Below, piece by piece: positions 9,528 to 21,244 of a stretch of DNA of 64,000 nucleotides (the first letter of the stretch is position 1; the number at the start of each line of letters is the position of its first letter). The notes beneath the pieces are model-generated. The model searched no databases and had not been told where the DNA came from. It was given only the letters and a program-made list of their open reading frames with translations. The stretch spans positions 16,176,223 to 16,240,222 of the forward strand of contig NC_080043.1 in assembly GCF_012489685.1 (NCBI RefSeq), read 5' to 3'. Source of the DNA: Lotus japonicus (lineage: Eukaryota > Streptophyta > Magnoliopsida > Fabales > Fabaceae). Made by a program: the position numbers and the translations under genes.

Positions 9528-9715
9528 GGCTTCACTTTCTCTCTGAAAGTTAATGCTCCTACAGTTTCTCGAGGTTAAGTTCTTGGTAACTGACCCTCCT
9601 CTTTACTCCCTTGGCCGGTGGTAAACGTTCTTCTCTTGCATTAACTCTTCTATTTATTTCGCCTAACTCCGATTCATGCATCGTTTTAATTGTCTTTAAA
9701 CTTAGACCTTCTCTA

Positions 9716-10268
9716 AGGGGGAGTACCTTGTACTTCAAGCTAAGTTTTTCACACCCCAAGCTTTTTGCTTATGACAAAAAGGGGGAGTAAACCCAGTTTT
9801 TGATGTGTAAGATGTGTTAGTGTGATTTATTTTTCTTTTGGAGAATTTAAGAGTTCCACCTTTATGACCATAGATGTGTCACTGGGCAAATACAAGGAAT
9901 ACATTTCACTTCCTCTGAAGTGATTCTAATTTGACTCTGATACCCAAGACTCTGATACCTTGTCCGTGACTCTGATTACTTATGCGCTCTGATTACTCTA
10001 TTTTCATCTATGTCATAAGTTTTTCACTCTGAACTCTTATATCATTTAGCTCATAATCTAGACTTTACTAATGTTTTCATCAAGTATTAGATTCAGGGGG
10101 AGCTAAGCTCAGAATCAAGCAGTGACTTGAATTCAGAATGAGCAAGATAAACTATTCACATCAGGATAAGTCTTATTCTATATCTCTAAACTCTGAGTGA
10201 ATTCAGTTTAATGTTTAAGAATTGTTCATCAAAAATCTTAGTTTTGTCATCATCAAAAAGGGGGAGAT
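9716..10268 (+). promoter_or_regulatory. Multiple polypurine tracts before LTR 2
   Basis: Same four-tract arrangement as in the left copy: near 9716 and 9778, near 10096, and the final aaaaagggggagat ending at 10268, which abuts LTR 2. Confidence 0.8.
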
Positions 10269-11475
10269 TGTAAGATCAAGTTTTGATCTAGTAGTACAAC
10301 TCTATGTTTTGATGATTACAAAACCTTTTGATATGAACAATTGTGGTACTCTAACGTGTTTTTCTGAGTGTGCTATTTACAGGCTCTGACCTCAACTCAA
10401 TCTCACACAAATCAGAAGCACTGTGTATAAAGAGCGACCCAAGCAACGCTTTCGCATTCACCATGTTCAGTATGAACAGTGGAAAAGCTTCAGAAGTTCT
10501 GAAGTTATACAAACTCTGATGTGGACTCAGTCACTAGAAGTTCTGAAGATCCAGAAAGTCTGATAACCAAGAAACACTGAAGGCTCAGATATTCTGATGG
10601 TGTAGAAGACTCTGAAGATCCAGAAGCTGATTAGTGAAATTCTGATGTCCAGAAGCAAGATACTCTGAAGACCATGTACTTCCCTCTGAGTTCAGAATCA
10701 GAAGAAACAATGGTCAGAGGATCTGGGCTTTCCCTCTGACTCTGATCAACCGGCTTCACAAGTTCCAACATGAAGCTTTCTCCTGATCAGAAGTCTCCTA
10801 GGTTTAAAGGTCAAGTCGCTATCCAAGTACAAAAGCAACTGTACCTTCCTGACGACCTACCTAACAGTCTCAGACACAGCAGAAGCTGGATTTTCCAGAA
10901 CTGCCCTCCAACGGTAGCATTTCCCATGCAACGCTCAACCCTAATCCTTGGAGTATATAAAGAGGCTGAAGACTGAAAGAAGCGGCTAGAAGCATTCACA
11001 TACACGCAAGACAAATTCAAATTCTTCTAAGCTTTCTTTCATCTGAAATTCATTGAGTTTACTATTAGCTTTTTAGAAGCAAATCTCTTGTAAACAATTC
11101 TTTGATAAACAGTTTGTTTAGTTCCTTTAGGAGATCAAGGTTGATCGGATCCTAGAGAAGACTAAGAGAGTGAATCTTAGTGTGAGCTAAGTCAGTGTAA
11201 TTGTTAGTCACTTGTAGGTTTCAAGTGCAGTTGTAACTCTTACCTGATTATTGGATTGCCTTCATTCTAAGAAGGAAGAAATCACCTTAACGGGTGGACT
11301 GGAGTAGCTTGAGTGATTTATCAAGTGAACCAGGATAAAATCCTTGTGTGCTTTTCTATCTCTTACCTTTAGCACTTAAGTTCTCGAAAGATTTGTCAAA
11401 ATCTTTAAGGTGGAAGCTTTATCTTGAAAACGTTATTCAAACCCCCCCCCCTTTCTACCGTTTTTCATACCTTCA
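10269..11475 (+). mobile_element. Sirevirus LTR 2 (1207 bp)
   Basis: Same ends as LTR 1 (TGTAAGATCAAG...CATACCTTCA), with small indels and scattered substitutions. TATA box tatataa at 10954-10960. It is followed by a primer site and a gag start, so it acts as 3' LTR of the middle copy and 5' LTR of the next, truncated copy. Confidence 0.9.
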
Positions 11476-11477
11476 AT

Positions 11478-11489
11478 TGGTATCAGAGC
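11478..11489 (+). promoter_or_regulatory. Primer binding site for initiator Met-tRNA
   Basis: TGGTATCAGAGC, complementary to the 3' end of plant initiator methionine tRNA, two bases after LTR 2. The same site lies at 8233-8244 after LTR 1. Confidence 0.9.
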
Positions 11490-11547
11490 GCAAGTTCTGA
11501 TTACCACACCTAACAGTGTTCAGTGATCCGGGCCGGTGTGAAAAACA

Positions 11548-11927
11548 ATGGCTACCACCACCAGTGAAACTCAAAGAGATGGTTACAATGCAAAGCCTCC
11601 TATGTTCGACGGTCAAAGGTTCGAATATTGGAAAGATAGACTGGAAAGTTTCTTTCTGGGTTTCGATGCAGATCTCTGGGATATTATTGTGGATGGCTAC
11701 GAGCATCCAGTTGATGCAGATGGCAAGAAGATCCCAAGGTCAGAGATGACTGCAGATCAAAAGAAGTTGTACTCACAACATCACAAAGCAAGAGCAATTC
11801 TTCTAAGTGCTATTTCCTATGAAGAGTACCAGAAGATTACAGATCGTGAGTTTGCGAAAGGCATTTTCGAATCTCTGAAGATGTCTCATGAAGGAAACAA
11901 GAAAGTCAAAGAATCAAAGGCATTGTC
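11548..11927 (+). pseudogene. Sirevirus gag N-terminal stub
   Basis: Starts ATGGCTACCACC and encodes about the first 125 residues of gag (GYNAKPPMFDGQRFEYWKD, then QKKLYSQHHKARAILLSAIS). It is nearly identical to the minus-strand gag at 14755-15130. After KESKAL the frame runs on into the reverse complement of pol and stops at 11994, so the tail is junk coding. The join at about 11923-11928 is the axis of an inverted repeat. Confidence 0.9.
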
Positions 11928-11928
11928 T

Positions 11929-13386
11929 TTATTCATCTTCCTCTGGCTCAGCTTCCTCTGGAGCTTTGCCTTTGTCAGAAACATTAATGCTTAAATCTGC
12001 AAACTTCTCAACTAGCTTTGACTGGTCAGAGTCAAGCTTATCGTCAAATCTAACATGAATAGATTCTTCAATAGTCTTAGCATCAGTATTATAAAATCTA
12101 AAACCTTTAGATCTCTCAGAATAACCAAGTAATAGACATTTAGAAGATTTAGCATCAAATTTATGCAATCTATCCTTAGTATTGAGAACATAACAAACAC
12201 AACCAAAAGGATGAAAATAAGAAATGTTGGGTTTTATGTTCTTCCACAATTCATAGGGAGTCTTATTCAGAATTGGTCTCACAGAGATTCTGTTCTGAAT
12301 GTAACATGCTGTATTTACTGCCTCTGCCCAAAAGTGCTTAGCCATGCCAGTTTCTTGGAGCATGGTTCTAGCCATCTCCTGAAGAGTTCTGTTCTTCCTC
12401 TCAACAACACCATTTTGTTGAGGAGGAGTTCTGGGACAAGAGAAATCATGCGCAATTCCATAGGAATCAAACAGACTCTCAAACTTGTCATTCTCAAACT
12501 CTCCACCATGGTCTCTTCTGACACGCACAATCCTACAAGCCTTCTCGTTTTGCACTTGGGCTATGAAGGTAGAGAACACAGCATGAGACTCATCCTTGCG
12601 GGTTAGAAACTTCACCCATGTCCAGCGGCTATAGTCGTCAACGATGACCATCCCATATCTCTTGCCACCTATAGACTTTGTTTTCACTGGTCCAAACAGG
12701 TCGATATGCAGAAGTTCCAACGGCCTTGAGGTTGAGACAACATTCTTTGCCTTGAAAGGGACTTTAGTGAATTTGTCTTTCTGACATGCTTCACAAAGAG
12801 CGTCTGAAGAGAACTTCAGAGTGGGTAAGCCCCTGACAAGGTTTAGCTTACTCAGCTGAGAAATCTTTCTCATACTGGCATGCCCTAACCGTCTATGCCA
12901 TACCCATTGCTCTTCATTAACAGACAGAAGGCACTTCACATTATGAGCCTCCAACTCAGATAATCTGATCTTATAAATGTTGTTCTTCCTCTTGCTGTTA
13001 AACAGAACAGAGCCATCGATCTGACTTGCAGCTCTGCAAGACTTTTGATTGAAAATAACATCATAACCCTTGTCAGCTAATTGACTTATAGACAATAAGT
13101 TATGAGTTAAGCCGTCTACCAATAAAACATTATCAATGCATGGACTACTATCTACACAAATAGTACCAGTACCAACAATTTTACCCTTTTCGTTGCCACG
13201 AAAGCCAACTTCGCCTCCAGGCTTAAGTTTTAGCTCTTGGAACATACGCCTTTCTCCCGTCATGTGACGCGAGCATCCACTGTCCAGATACCATGATTGG
13301 TGTTTCAGTGGAGCTATCAAGGATATCTGCAACATAGATAATCTTGTCCTTAGGTACCCACTTTTTGGGTCCTTTCTTGTTAGTTA
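11929..13386 (-). pseudogene. Sirevirus protease and integrase, truncated before reverse transcriptase
   Basis: A long minus-strand frame with the retropepsin motif WYLDSGCSRHMTGE (Asp-Ser-Gly active site), a GAG-pre-integrase zinc finger (WHRRLGHASM ... CEACQKDK, His2Cys2) and an integrase core: Asp in LLHIDLFGPVKT, Asp in RRDHGGEFEND, Glu in GVVERKNRTLQE, so all three catalytic acids are present. It ends after PEEAEPEEDE at the inversion junction, so reverse transcriptase and RNase H are lost. The first ATG in this frame is at 13335, but the frame is open from about 13386 and overlaps the end of gag in another phase. The element cannot move on its own. Confidence 0.92.
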
Positions 13387-15130
13387 CCCCAGAGGTTCTG
13401 ATCACCTTGGGTTTCTCAACATGATAATGTAAAGGAATTTTTGCATGATATTTAGACATGGAGAAGGATCCCTTCTTGAGAGGGGGTTTAGCAACTTCAG
13501 CAGGTAAAGGATCAGGCAATATGGTACCAGAGGGAACAAAGCATTCATATAAAGATTTAGCTTTAGACACAGAGGGCTCATTTCTAATTGGTTTAGAATA
13601 GCCAATGCCATGCATTCCATTTCTGCTTACGCCATAGATCATTGCAGCCATTAGGCTTCTATCTACGCTCTTAGCCAGGAATCTTTGAAAAGACTTTTCA
13701 TACTTGGATTCATTTCTACAATCAGAGGCATCACAAGCAACTATTTCTTCTAACTTAGCAATCTGGTTCTTAAGCACAGAGTTAGAATTGATCAAAGCAT
13801 GATTATCATTTTTCAAATTAGAAATAATTTTCTCATGTTCAGAAGGAGTCTTTGAAACAGCAGATAAGTCCTTTTTCAACCTTTTATGCTTAGACAATAA
13901 AGAGTTATACTTATCCATAATATCAGATAAAGCATGTTTCAGTTCAGAGGTAGAGAAAGAAGCGAATACCTCATTTTCATCGTCTGAATTAGGATCTCCT
14001 TCTGATTCTGAGTCAGAGTCAACAGCTTCCTTTGACTCTGCTCCTTTGTCTTTGACAATAGCCATGAGTCCTTGGACTTCACCATCAGAGTCAACATCCT
14101 CTGATTCTGATTCATCAAATGTCACCATCAGACTCTTCTTCGTCTTGAAGTGCTTTTTTGGCTTCTTGTCCTTCTTCAACTTTGGACAATCACTTTTGTA
14201 GTGCCCTGATTTTTTGCACTCAAAGCATGTGACTTCCTTAATTGATGACTTCTTTTGGCCTGAAGATTCATACTTTCCTTTTGCCTTTCCAGAGCCTTTG
14301 TACTTGCTCTGCCTGTGCTTCCAGATGCGGTTGAGTCTCTTGGAGATCAGAGTCAGCTCATCTTCATCAGAATCTTCTGATGCTTCTTCAGATTCTTCTG
14401 CTTCAGCTTGGAGAGCCTTTGACTTCTCAGCCTTAGCATTTTCAGATTTGGATTTCAAGGCTATAGACTTTTTCCTTAGATCTTGCATCTCAGAACGCTT
14501 AAGCTCATGGCATTTCAGAATGCTAATGAGTTCTTCTAAACTCATACGCTCGACATCTCTTGTGAGCTCTATTGATGTCACTAAAGGCATCCAGCTTTCA
14601 GGAAGACACCTGATGACCCTTATGACATGATCTTTTGTTGTGTAGCTCTTGTTGAGAGGTCGTATTCCAGCTACAAGCAACTGAAATCTGGAGAACATTT
14701 CTTCAATGGACTCATTTGGCTCCATGATGAAGGATTCATACTTTTGGATCAAAGGCAATGCCTTTGATTCTTTAACTTTATTGTTTCCTTCATGAGACAT
14801 CTTCAGAGATTCAAAAATGCCTTTTGCAAACTCACGATCTGTAATCTTCTGGTACTCTTCATAAGAAATAGCACTTAGAAGAATTGCTCTTGCTTTGTGA
14901 TGTTGTGAGTACAGCTTCTTTTGATCTGCAGTCATCTCTGACCTTGGGATCTTCTTGCCTTCTTCATCAACTGGACGCTCATAGCCATCCACAATAATAT
15001 CCCAGAGATCTGCATCAAAACCCAGAAAGAAACTTTCGAGTCTATCTTTCCAATATTCAAACCTTTGACTGTCGAACATAGGAGGCTTTGCGTTGTATCC
15101 ATCTTTCTGTGTTTCACTGGTGGTAGCCAT
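13223..15130 (-). CDS. Sirevirus Gag, 635-aa open frame
   Basis: Starts MATTSETQKDGYNAK at 15130, 72 bases from the LTR end. The order is a UBN2-type gag region (residues about 20-210), a basic/acidic linker, one CCHC zinc knuckle at residues 302-315 (C-X2-C-X4-H-X4-C, FECKKSGHYKSDC), then a long Ser/Glu/Asp-rich C-terminal part with a predicted coiled coil (about 400-475). Long C-terminal gag extensions are typical of Sireviruses. The true gag probably ends before residue 635: the last ~35 residues overlap the protease, which is read in the +1 frame. Gag would form the particle that packages element RNA. Frame intact, but the rest of the element is truncated. Confidence 0.88.
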   Translation of the reverse strand: MATTSETQKDGYNAKPPMFDSQRFEYWKDRLESFFLGFDADLWDIIVDGYERPVDEEGKKIPRSEMTADQKKLYSQHHKARAILLSAISYEEYQKITDREFAKGIFESLKMSHEGNNKVKESKALPLIQKYESFIMEPNESIEEMFSRFQLLVAGIRPLNKSYTTKDHVIRVIRCLPESWMPLVTSIELTRDVERMSLEELISILKCHELKRSEMQDLRKKSIALKSKSENAKAEKSKALQAEAEESEEASEDSDEDELTLISKRLNRIWKHRQSKYKGSGKAKGKYESSGQKKSSIKEVTCFECKKSGHYKSDCPKLKKDKKPKKHFKTKKSLMVTFDESESEDVDSDGEVQGLMAIVKDKGAESKEAVDSDSESEGDPNSDDENEVFASFSTSELKHALSDIMDKYNSLLSKHKRLKKDLSAVSKTPSEHEKIISNLKNDNHALINSNSVLKNQIAKLEEIVACDASDCRNESKYEKSFQRFLAKSVDRSLMAAMIYGVSRNGMHGIGYSKPIRNEPSVSKAKSLYECFVPSGTILPDPLPAEVAKPPLKKGSFSMSKYHAKIPLHYHVEKPKVIRTSGVTNKKGPKKWVPKDKIIYVADILDSSTETPIMVSGQWMLASHDGRKAYVPRAKT

Positions 15131-15188
15131 TGTTTTTCACACCGGCCCGGATCACTGAACACTGTTAGGTGTGGTAATCAGAACTTGC

Positions 15189-15200
15189 GCTCTGATACCA
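15189..15200 (-). promoter_or_regulatory. Primer binding site of the inverted copy
   Basis: Minus-strand TGGTATCAGAGC two bases inside LTR 3; same Met-tRNA type as the plus-strand copies. Confidence 0.9.
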
Positions 15201-15202
15201 AT

Positions 15203-16415
15203 TGAAGGTATGAAAAACGGTAGAAAGGGGGGGGATTGAATAACGTTTTCAAGATAAAACTTCCACCTTAAAGATTTTGGCAAATCTTTCGAAACAAACT
15301 ATGTGCTAAAGATAAGAGATAGAAGAGCACACAAGGATTTTATCCTGGTTCACTTTATAAATCACTCAAGCTAATCCAGTCCACCCGTTAAGGTGATTTC
15401 TTCCTTCTTAGAATGAAGGCAATCCACTAATCAGGTATGTGTTACAACTGCACTTGAAACCTACAAGTGACTAACAATACACTGACTTAGCTCACACTAA
15501 GATTCACTCTCTTAGTCTTCTCTAGGATTCGATCAACCTTGATCTCCCAAAGGCAAACTATACAACTGTATATGAAGTTCTTGTTTACAAAGAAGGTGCT
15601 TCTAAAAAGCTTATAGTAAACACAATGAAATTCAAGATGAAAGAAAGCTTAGAAGGATTTGAATATTTCTTGCGCGTGTGTGAATGCTTCTAGCCGCTTC
15701 TTTCAATCTTCAGCCTCTATTTATACTCCAAAGATTAGGGTTGAACGTTGCATGGAAATGCTACCGTTGGAGGGCAGTTCTGGAAATTCCAGCTTCTGCT
15801 GTGGCTGAGGATGTTAGGTAGGTCGTCAGGATAGTACACTTTGCTTTTGTACTTTGGATAGTGACTTGACCTTAACCTCGTAGACTTCTGATCAGAGGAG
15901 CGCTTCGTGTTGGTACTTGTGAAGCTGATTGATCAAAGTCAAAGGGAAGCTTGGATCCTCTGACCGTTGTACCTTCTGATCTTCACTTCAGAGGATCAGT
16001 ACATGGTCTTCAGAGCCAGTTGCTTTTGGACTTCAGAGTCTTCACTTTTCAGAGTCTGGATCGTCAGAGTCTTCTTCAGCATCAGAGCTTCTGAGCCTTC
16101 AGAGTCTCTTGGTTGTCAGATCTTCTGGATCATCAGATCTTCAAGTGAGCTGAGTCCTTATCAGAGCTTGATTTACTTCAGATCTTCTGAAGCTTTTCCA
16201 CTGTTCAGACTGAACATGGACAATGTGAAAGCGATGCTTGGGTCACTCTTTAAGCACAGTGCTTCTGATTTGTGTGAGATGAAATAGAGGTCAGAGCCTG
16301 TAAATAACACACTCAGAAAAAACACGTTAGAGAACCACAATTGTTCATATCAAAAGGTTAACTTGTAATCATCAAAACATAGAGTTGTACTACTAGATCA
16401 AAACTTGATCTTACA
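15203..16415 (-). mobile_element. Sirevirus LTR 3, inverted (1213 bp)
   Basis: Reverse complement of LTRs 1 and 2, running from the PBS-proximal end TGAAGGTATG at 15203 to ...GATCTTACA at 16415. TATA box on the minus strand (tataaatag, 15717-15725). It differs from LTRs 1 and 2 by more substitutions and indels than they do from each other. With LTR 2 and the gag stub it forms a ~1.65-kb inverted repeat. Confidence 0.9.
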
Positions 16416-17193
16416 GAAACTTCGTTAGAAGCTCCGAATAGAAAAAGTCTTATCCAGGGTTCACTTTAAGGTCTTTAAGAAGATATAATTTAGTTTCGTC
16501 GGACTTCCGAGAAATGAAACCTATCGTGCGTACAGTCCAGAGTTTCGTATCGAAACATTAGTTATGGAAAGGATAAAGAGAAATTATTATATTTCTCTGA
16601 ATATTTTGAATTTTGCTTATACAGTGCTTTAAGTGCGGAATAGCCTCTTACTAACGCTCTCGCCTTAAGGCGGAAGTGAAAAAGGCTCGTGCTATAACTT
16701 ATAACGACTATAGTATTATCCTTAGTCATTTTCTGAACTTTCTCCTTCATTAAGTCTTCCAATCCTGAAATACTTGTTCAGATTTCTTTAACGATACATC
16801 GAAACCTAAGCGTGAATAAGAAATTAATTATTTAATTCTATAACTAAAAGCTAGGGTCTTAGAAGGATTAAGACTTAAGAGTATATTCATGGCAGGCCTC
16901 GATCCTGGTCCACCCAACCCACAGGGATCCAGTGATCATTAAGCACTCGCGTAGTCTATTATTAATTCTCTATAAAGTATATTTAGCTCATACAATTATA
17001 AATGTTAATTTATATTTATATTTAGTTATTTAAAATTTGTAGACTCAATTATTAATACTGTCAAAATATAATTTTAACTAATATATACTATTGCAATATT
17101 TGTTAAAATGTTATAATACTTTTATCTATTTATTATCGATGATATATGTCATGATAAATTAATTTAATATTTATTAATAATTAATAATTTAAA
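16416..17193. other. Unassigned spacer
   Basis: No ORF of note. The first 500 bases have balanced composition and could be part of an old LTR (purine/pyrimidine mix, 'cctcgatcctggtccaccc' near 16897). From about 16960 the sequence becomes very AT-rich and matches the flank at 49640-49790, so the duplicated NAC block begins around here. Confidence 0.4.
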
Positions 17194-17692
17194 ATGTAGT
17201 TCGATTTGGTTTCGGTGGCTGTCTTAGGGATGATCCGGGAAGTTGGCATGCTGGTTTTATGGGCTATCGCGGGCAAGTATCGGCGCTGCATATGGAGCTG
17301 CTGGCCATTTCATGGTTTGGAGTTCGCATGGAACCTGGGGCACCGTCGAGTGGTGTGTTTTTTCGACTCAATGCTGGCTATTTCTCTGGTGCGTGCTCCC
17401 CCTACGCAGCACCATTTGTTTGCTGACCTCATTTGCAATATTTGTGGGTTGTTGATGCACGTTTGGGTGGTTCGGGTGGAGCATATCCTTCGTGAAGGGA
17501 ACTCTTGTGCTGATTTTTTTGCTAAGGCGGGTGCGTCCCAAGACTTACAACTCCTCCATGTCCAGGATCCCCTCCCTGGCATGGAGGCTTTGCTCCTGGC
17601 CGACTCCTTGGGTACCATGGTAGTTAGGCAGTAGAGGGTTTTTTTCTGTTTTGTTTTGCTATGGTTCTCTTTGTATTAAGCATAAAAAAAAA
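17194..17692 (+). mobile_element. 5'-truncated LINE tail with RNase H domain
   Basis: The 3' end of an L1-type plant LINE. Translation gives an RNase H domain in two frames: WHAGFMGYRGQVSALHMEL first, then FFDSMLAISLVRAPPTQHH and the closing ILREGNSCADFFAKAGAS after a frameshift near 17325. A short 3' tail ends in poly(A) at 17684-17692. The paralogous stretch at 49760-49810 lacks it, which confirms a discrete insertion. Confidence 0.8.
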
Positions 17693-17697
17693 TAATA

Positions 17698-19210
17698 GAT
17701 TGCACGTGCATTGCCCGGGTTTATTTATATTTTATTTTCTATATAGTTCATAAGAATAAATTTTTAAATCATTTGAAAAATGAATGAATGTAATAATATT
17801 ATATATCATTAATATTAAAAAAAATTATAAATTAAAATTTATCTTACTGACTTTTTTTATGAAATTGTCATTGATAATTAACTTTTTTTACGCTATTGAT
17901 AATCAACGTTTTTTGACAGTATCGACAACCAATAATGTTTCATGTCTTAATTTGATTTTTAATATAATTTAATTTTTTTTATAAAATTTTTCTCACAATC
18001 ATAGACAATCCATTAAAACATCACGGGAAATAAAGAAACTGTCAAAATATTTTTTTTAACTTTTTTTTCATCTCTATTTTATCTTTGTCTTGTTCTAACT
18101 CTCCCACCCATTTTTCTTTGTTTGTGTATTTTTTTCTCTTCCTAGCTCTGTAGTGTTCTTTTAATTTTCTGATGTACAAAAAAAAAAGAAACTACCTTTT
18201 GGAGCAAGTGGATACTCATTTTTGGGTTCTCATGAAAATGTGCAGTTGCAGGTTTTTGAAATTCTGAAGAGAGATACCTTACCTCTTTTCTTCCAAGTTT
18301 TGATTAAATTAAATTATATAAAAATCAGATTAATTATGATGAGAAAAATTCATGAAATAGTAGTGGTTGTATTTGTATACACACGATGTATATCTACTTC
18401 CAAATATGATGAATATATTTCCATAAAAATTATGATTATTCATAGTTCTAGATATGCATGGTGAAGTTTATTTCAAAAAAAAAGGATATGAATTTTTATA
18501 TCAAATAAATATTGAAAAATATTAATTATTTTCATGTAATATTCCATTTTTAATATATTTGTTTAAGATTGGTGTCTATTTCATTAACCATGCTCATGGT
18601 TTTGGTCAAACTCACTTCTTATTGGTTACAAATCTTATTGTTACATATCTTTCCGGAGATCTATCGTACTACTTAGCATCATTCATTCCTTTAATAATTT
18701 TTTTTAATTAATACTAAAATCATATTGTAAGATTTAACTAATTAATTAATTGATTCAATCATAATAAATACAATATGATTTATAAATTTAAATTTTTTTT
18801 CTCCTTCGGAAAACTAAAATTTAAATATATGCTTTCAATATAAAATTAAAGTATAAATAATATTAATACATATTTATTATTTTAATACTCTTATTTAAGT
18901 AAAATATATAATTAATGATTTAAATAAAATAATATTTTAATTCTTGATGTCTTTAGTGAGTGCTTAAATTTAATAAGTTAATTAATAATATTATTAATTT
19001 TAATTACATTTTAAAAGAAAAAATTATTGAAAAAATTATCAATGTATTATTCATTTGCTAAATTTCTTTAGAAAATACGGAAATTTCTATCAACCAAAAG
19101 ATATTAAAAAAATTGAGAAATTTATATAATCTCCTAGCCTTAAAACAATGTTACAAAAGAGGAAAAAAAAAAGACATCGAATTTTTTTTGTTTAGAGAGA
19201 TTCACTACCT
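17698..19210. other. AT-rich spacer of the duplicated NAC block, copy A
   Basis: Matches 49805-49907 and 60011-60700 piecewise (for example 'ccaataatgtttcatg' and 'tttttatatcaaataaa'). It starts with a hairpin-like run, tgcacgtgcattgcccggg (17701-17719), related to the Helitron terminus at 60725. No gene was seen; the short frames here are chance. Confidence 0.5.
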
Positions 19211-19310
19211 CACTTAAGGAAAGAGTAATTTGGGGAGGGTGTGCGACACTCTCAACATTCAAATCAATGACTTCATCACTCCTAGTGTTGGAGCTTTCCT
19301 TATTAGACTT

Positions 19311-19728
19311 TCATACATTCATCGTCTTGGCATCCTTATTCTGAAAGATGCGATACACAGCCCAATTTATCGTCTGCAATTTAAATAACAAAGATTTTCA
19401 ATGGTGAATACTTATGACAGGAAACAACTTGAATAATGATGAAACCTATCAACTAAGTGAACCAACCATTCTCATGATAATTCAAAAGACATTATTCTAA
19501 GATATTGCTTGGTAACGAAACTAAATATGACAAAATAGAGTGGAACAAAACATAACGAAGTGGAGCAGAAAATAATATTTATGACTTTTATATATGTAGT
19601 GTTTGTTTTTCTCCACAATAAAAAAAACTTCATTAGAAAATAAGTACAAATTTAATTACTTATAAAATTTTGTCATGTTTAGTCTTTTACTGAACGTAAC
19701 AAATTAATCACAACATAATAATTCTTTT

Positions 19729-19765
<37 letters not shown>

Positions 19766-21093
19766 ATATTTTAAATTATCATAAATTATTGGCTCTAAAT
19801 TTATTAAAAAACTACAAATTTTATAAATAAATAAAAATGTATAATTTTAGTTGTTAATATAGTTAAGATTTAAGAACATAATAATTTTAGAAATTATTAT
19901 TTTATACTAATATTTATATGCATAATTTATTTTATTATTTCATAAATAAAAGGATTCAAAGTATAAATTAGAGGTTCTTTTTCCTAGTGAAATTAGTTTA
20001 AGAGAGTTGTTCTTATGTTTTTCATATTTCAAGGGAACCAAAACGTATTATTTGAGGATTGTTTTTCCAATGTTCTATTCCATTCTAAAAATATAATAAA
20101 CATCACCTAAATTTCTACTCAATCTTGATGATTAATATGAAAATAGTCAACAAATTCTTGTATTCTAAATTCACCTTAATTGGGTCTGCGACTAACACAA
20201 GACGGAACTCATGCATCACCCATTTTGTCCTCCTAGCACATGATTCTTGAACTTCCCAAAAATTCAGGGTGTTCCTCTTCCCAGACACCTCATTATTTCC
20301 AGGGATAGGAACATCTTTTCCTTTCTCAATAACTCTCCATTGGCCACTCCCAGCAACTCTCTTGTCAATGTTTTTAAAGTCACGATCCATGGTGTTGTAA
20401 AAAAAGAACTTACACTCATAAAAAATCTTTTCATCTGCAAACACAAATTAAATTCAAAACCTCATCATTGTTGTTAAACTCCCACGTATACACTAGGACG
20501 TGGATTTTTTTTGCGGGACACAATGCTCGATTTCTAAGTTAAAAAAAGGGTTATAAAAGATTAGAGTGTGTGTTCGATTTTCCATTGAGATACCTCAAGA
20601 TCAATTTTGGTAGAGTAAAATCAATCATTGATGAAAATTTTGATGTTTGGTAATCAGTTTGGAGAATCGATTTTAGGCACCAAATGAATTATGTTAGACG
20701 CTAAAGAGCTTTCGCATTGAACATATTCAATTGTGAGATTTTATAATTGAATTTCACAATATTATATAATAAAAATATTTTTTTCACAAATGTATTGAAA
20801 TTTAAATAGCCAAAATCAGTCGTGGCAAACACTAATCTCAGCACACACTAAAGGACTCGTGGAATAGTTTAAAAGAGAGATTTAAAAAAATCACCAACCT
20901 CCTTCTGGTAGACTCCAAGGTTCAGTCTGAAAAACATCAAATCAGGGATTATTTGAATAGGAAGACGCTGAGAAAATACCCTCCTCTTCAAGTAGAATTC
21001 TACAAGAACCCCATCTGTGGGATCAAAAATATACCCAGGTAGCAACCTAAGAGTCTCATCATCATCCTCATAAGTCATGATTAGGTCCTCCAT
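19311..21093 (-). pseudogene. NAC transcription-factor gene, copy A, disabled
   Basis: Three exons on the minus strand: exon 1 21093-20899, exon 2 20434-20175, exon 3 19373-19311, all with GT-AG borders. NAC subdomains are readable: LPGYIFDPTDGVLVEFYLKR (A), KRRVFSQRLPIQII (B), DKRVAGSGQWRVIEKGK (C), KRNTLNFWE and RRTKWVMHEFRLV (D), INWAVYRIFQNK (E). NAC proteins bind DNA and regulate development and stress genes. Exon 1 lacks one base at about 20930 compared with copy B, so the frame shifts before the donor, and exon 3 has a TGA where copy B reads Lys. The intact ancestor would be short (~196 aa), hardly more than the NAC domain. A TATA box lies at 21152-21158. Intron 2 holds a (TA)n run at about 19733-19762. 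Confidence 0.85.
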
Positions 21094-21244
21094 GGCTTGC
21101 TTGAACTCTTTGGGTGAATAACTGTTAAAAACTTATGTGGTTTGCACATCAATTTATAATGCATTGTCATATTGACAACAAAGAATGATAATATTAATTC
21201 ATTCTTCCTATAATGACCATTGTTCCCAAACAAAGAATGATAAC

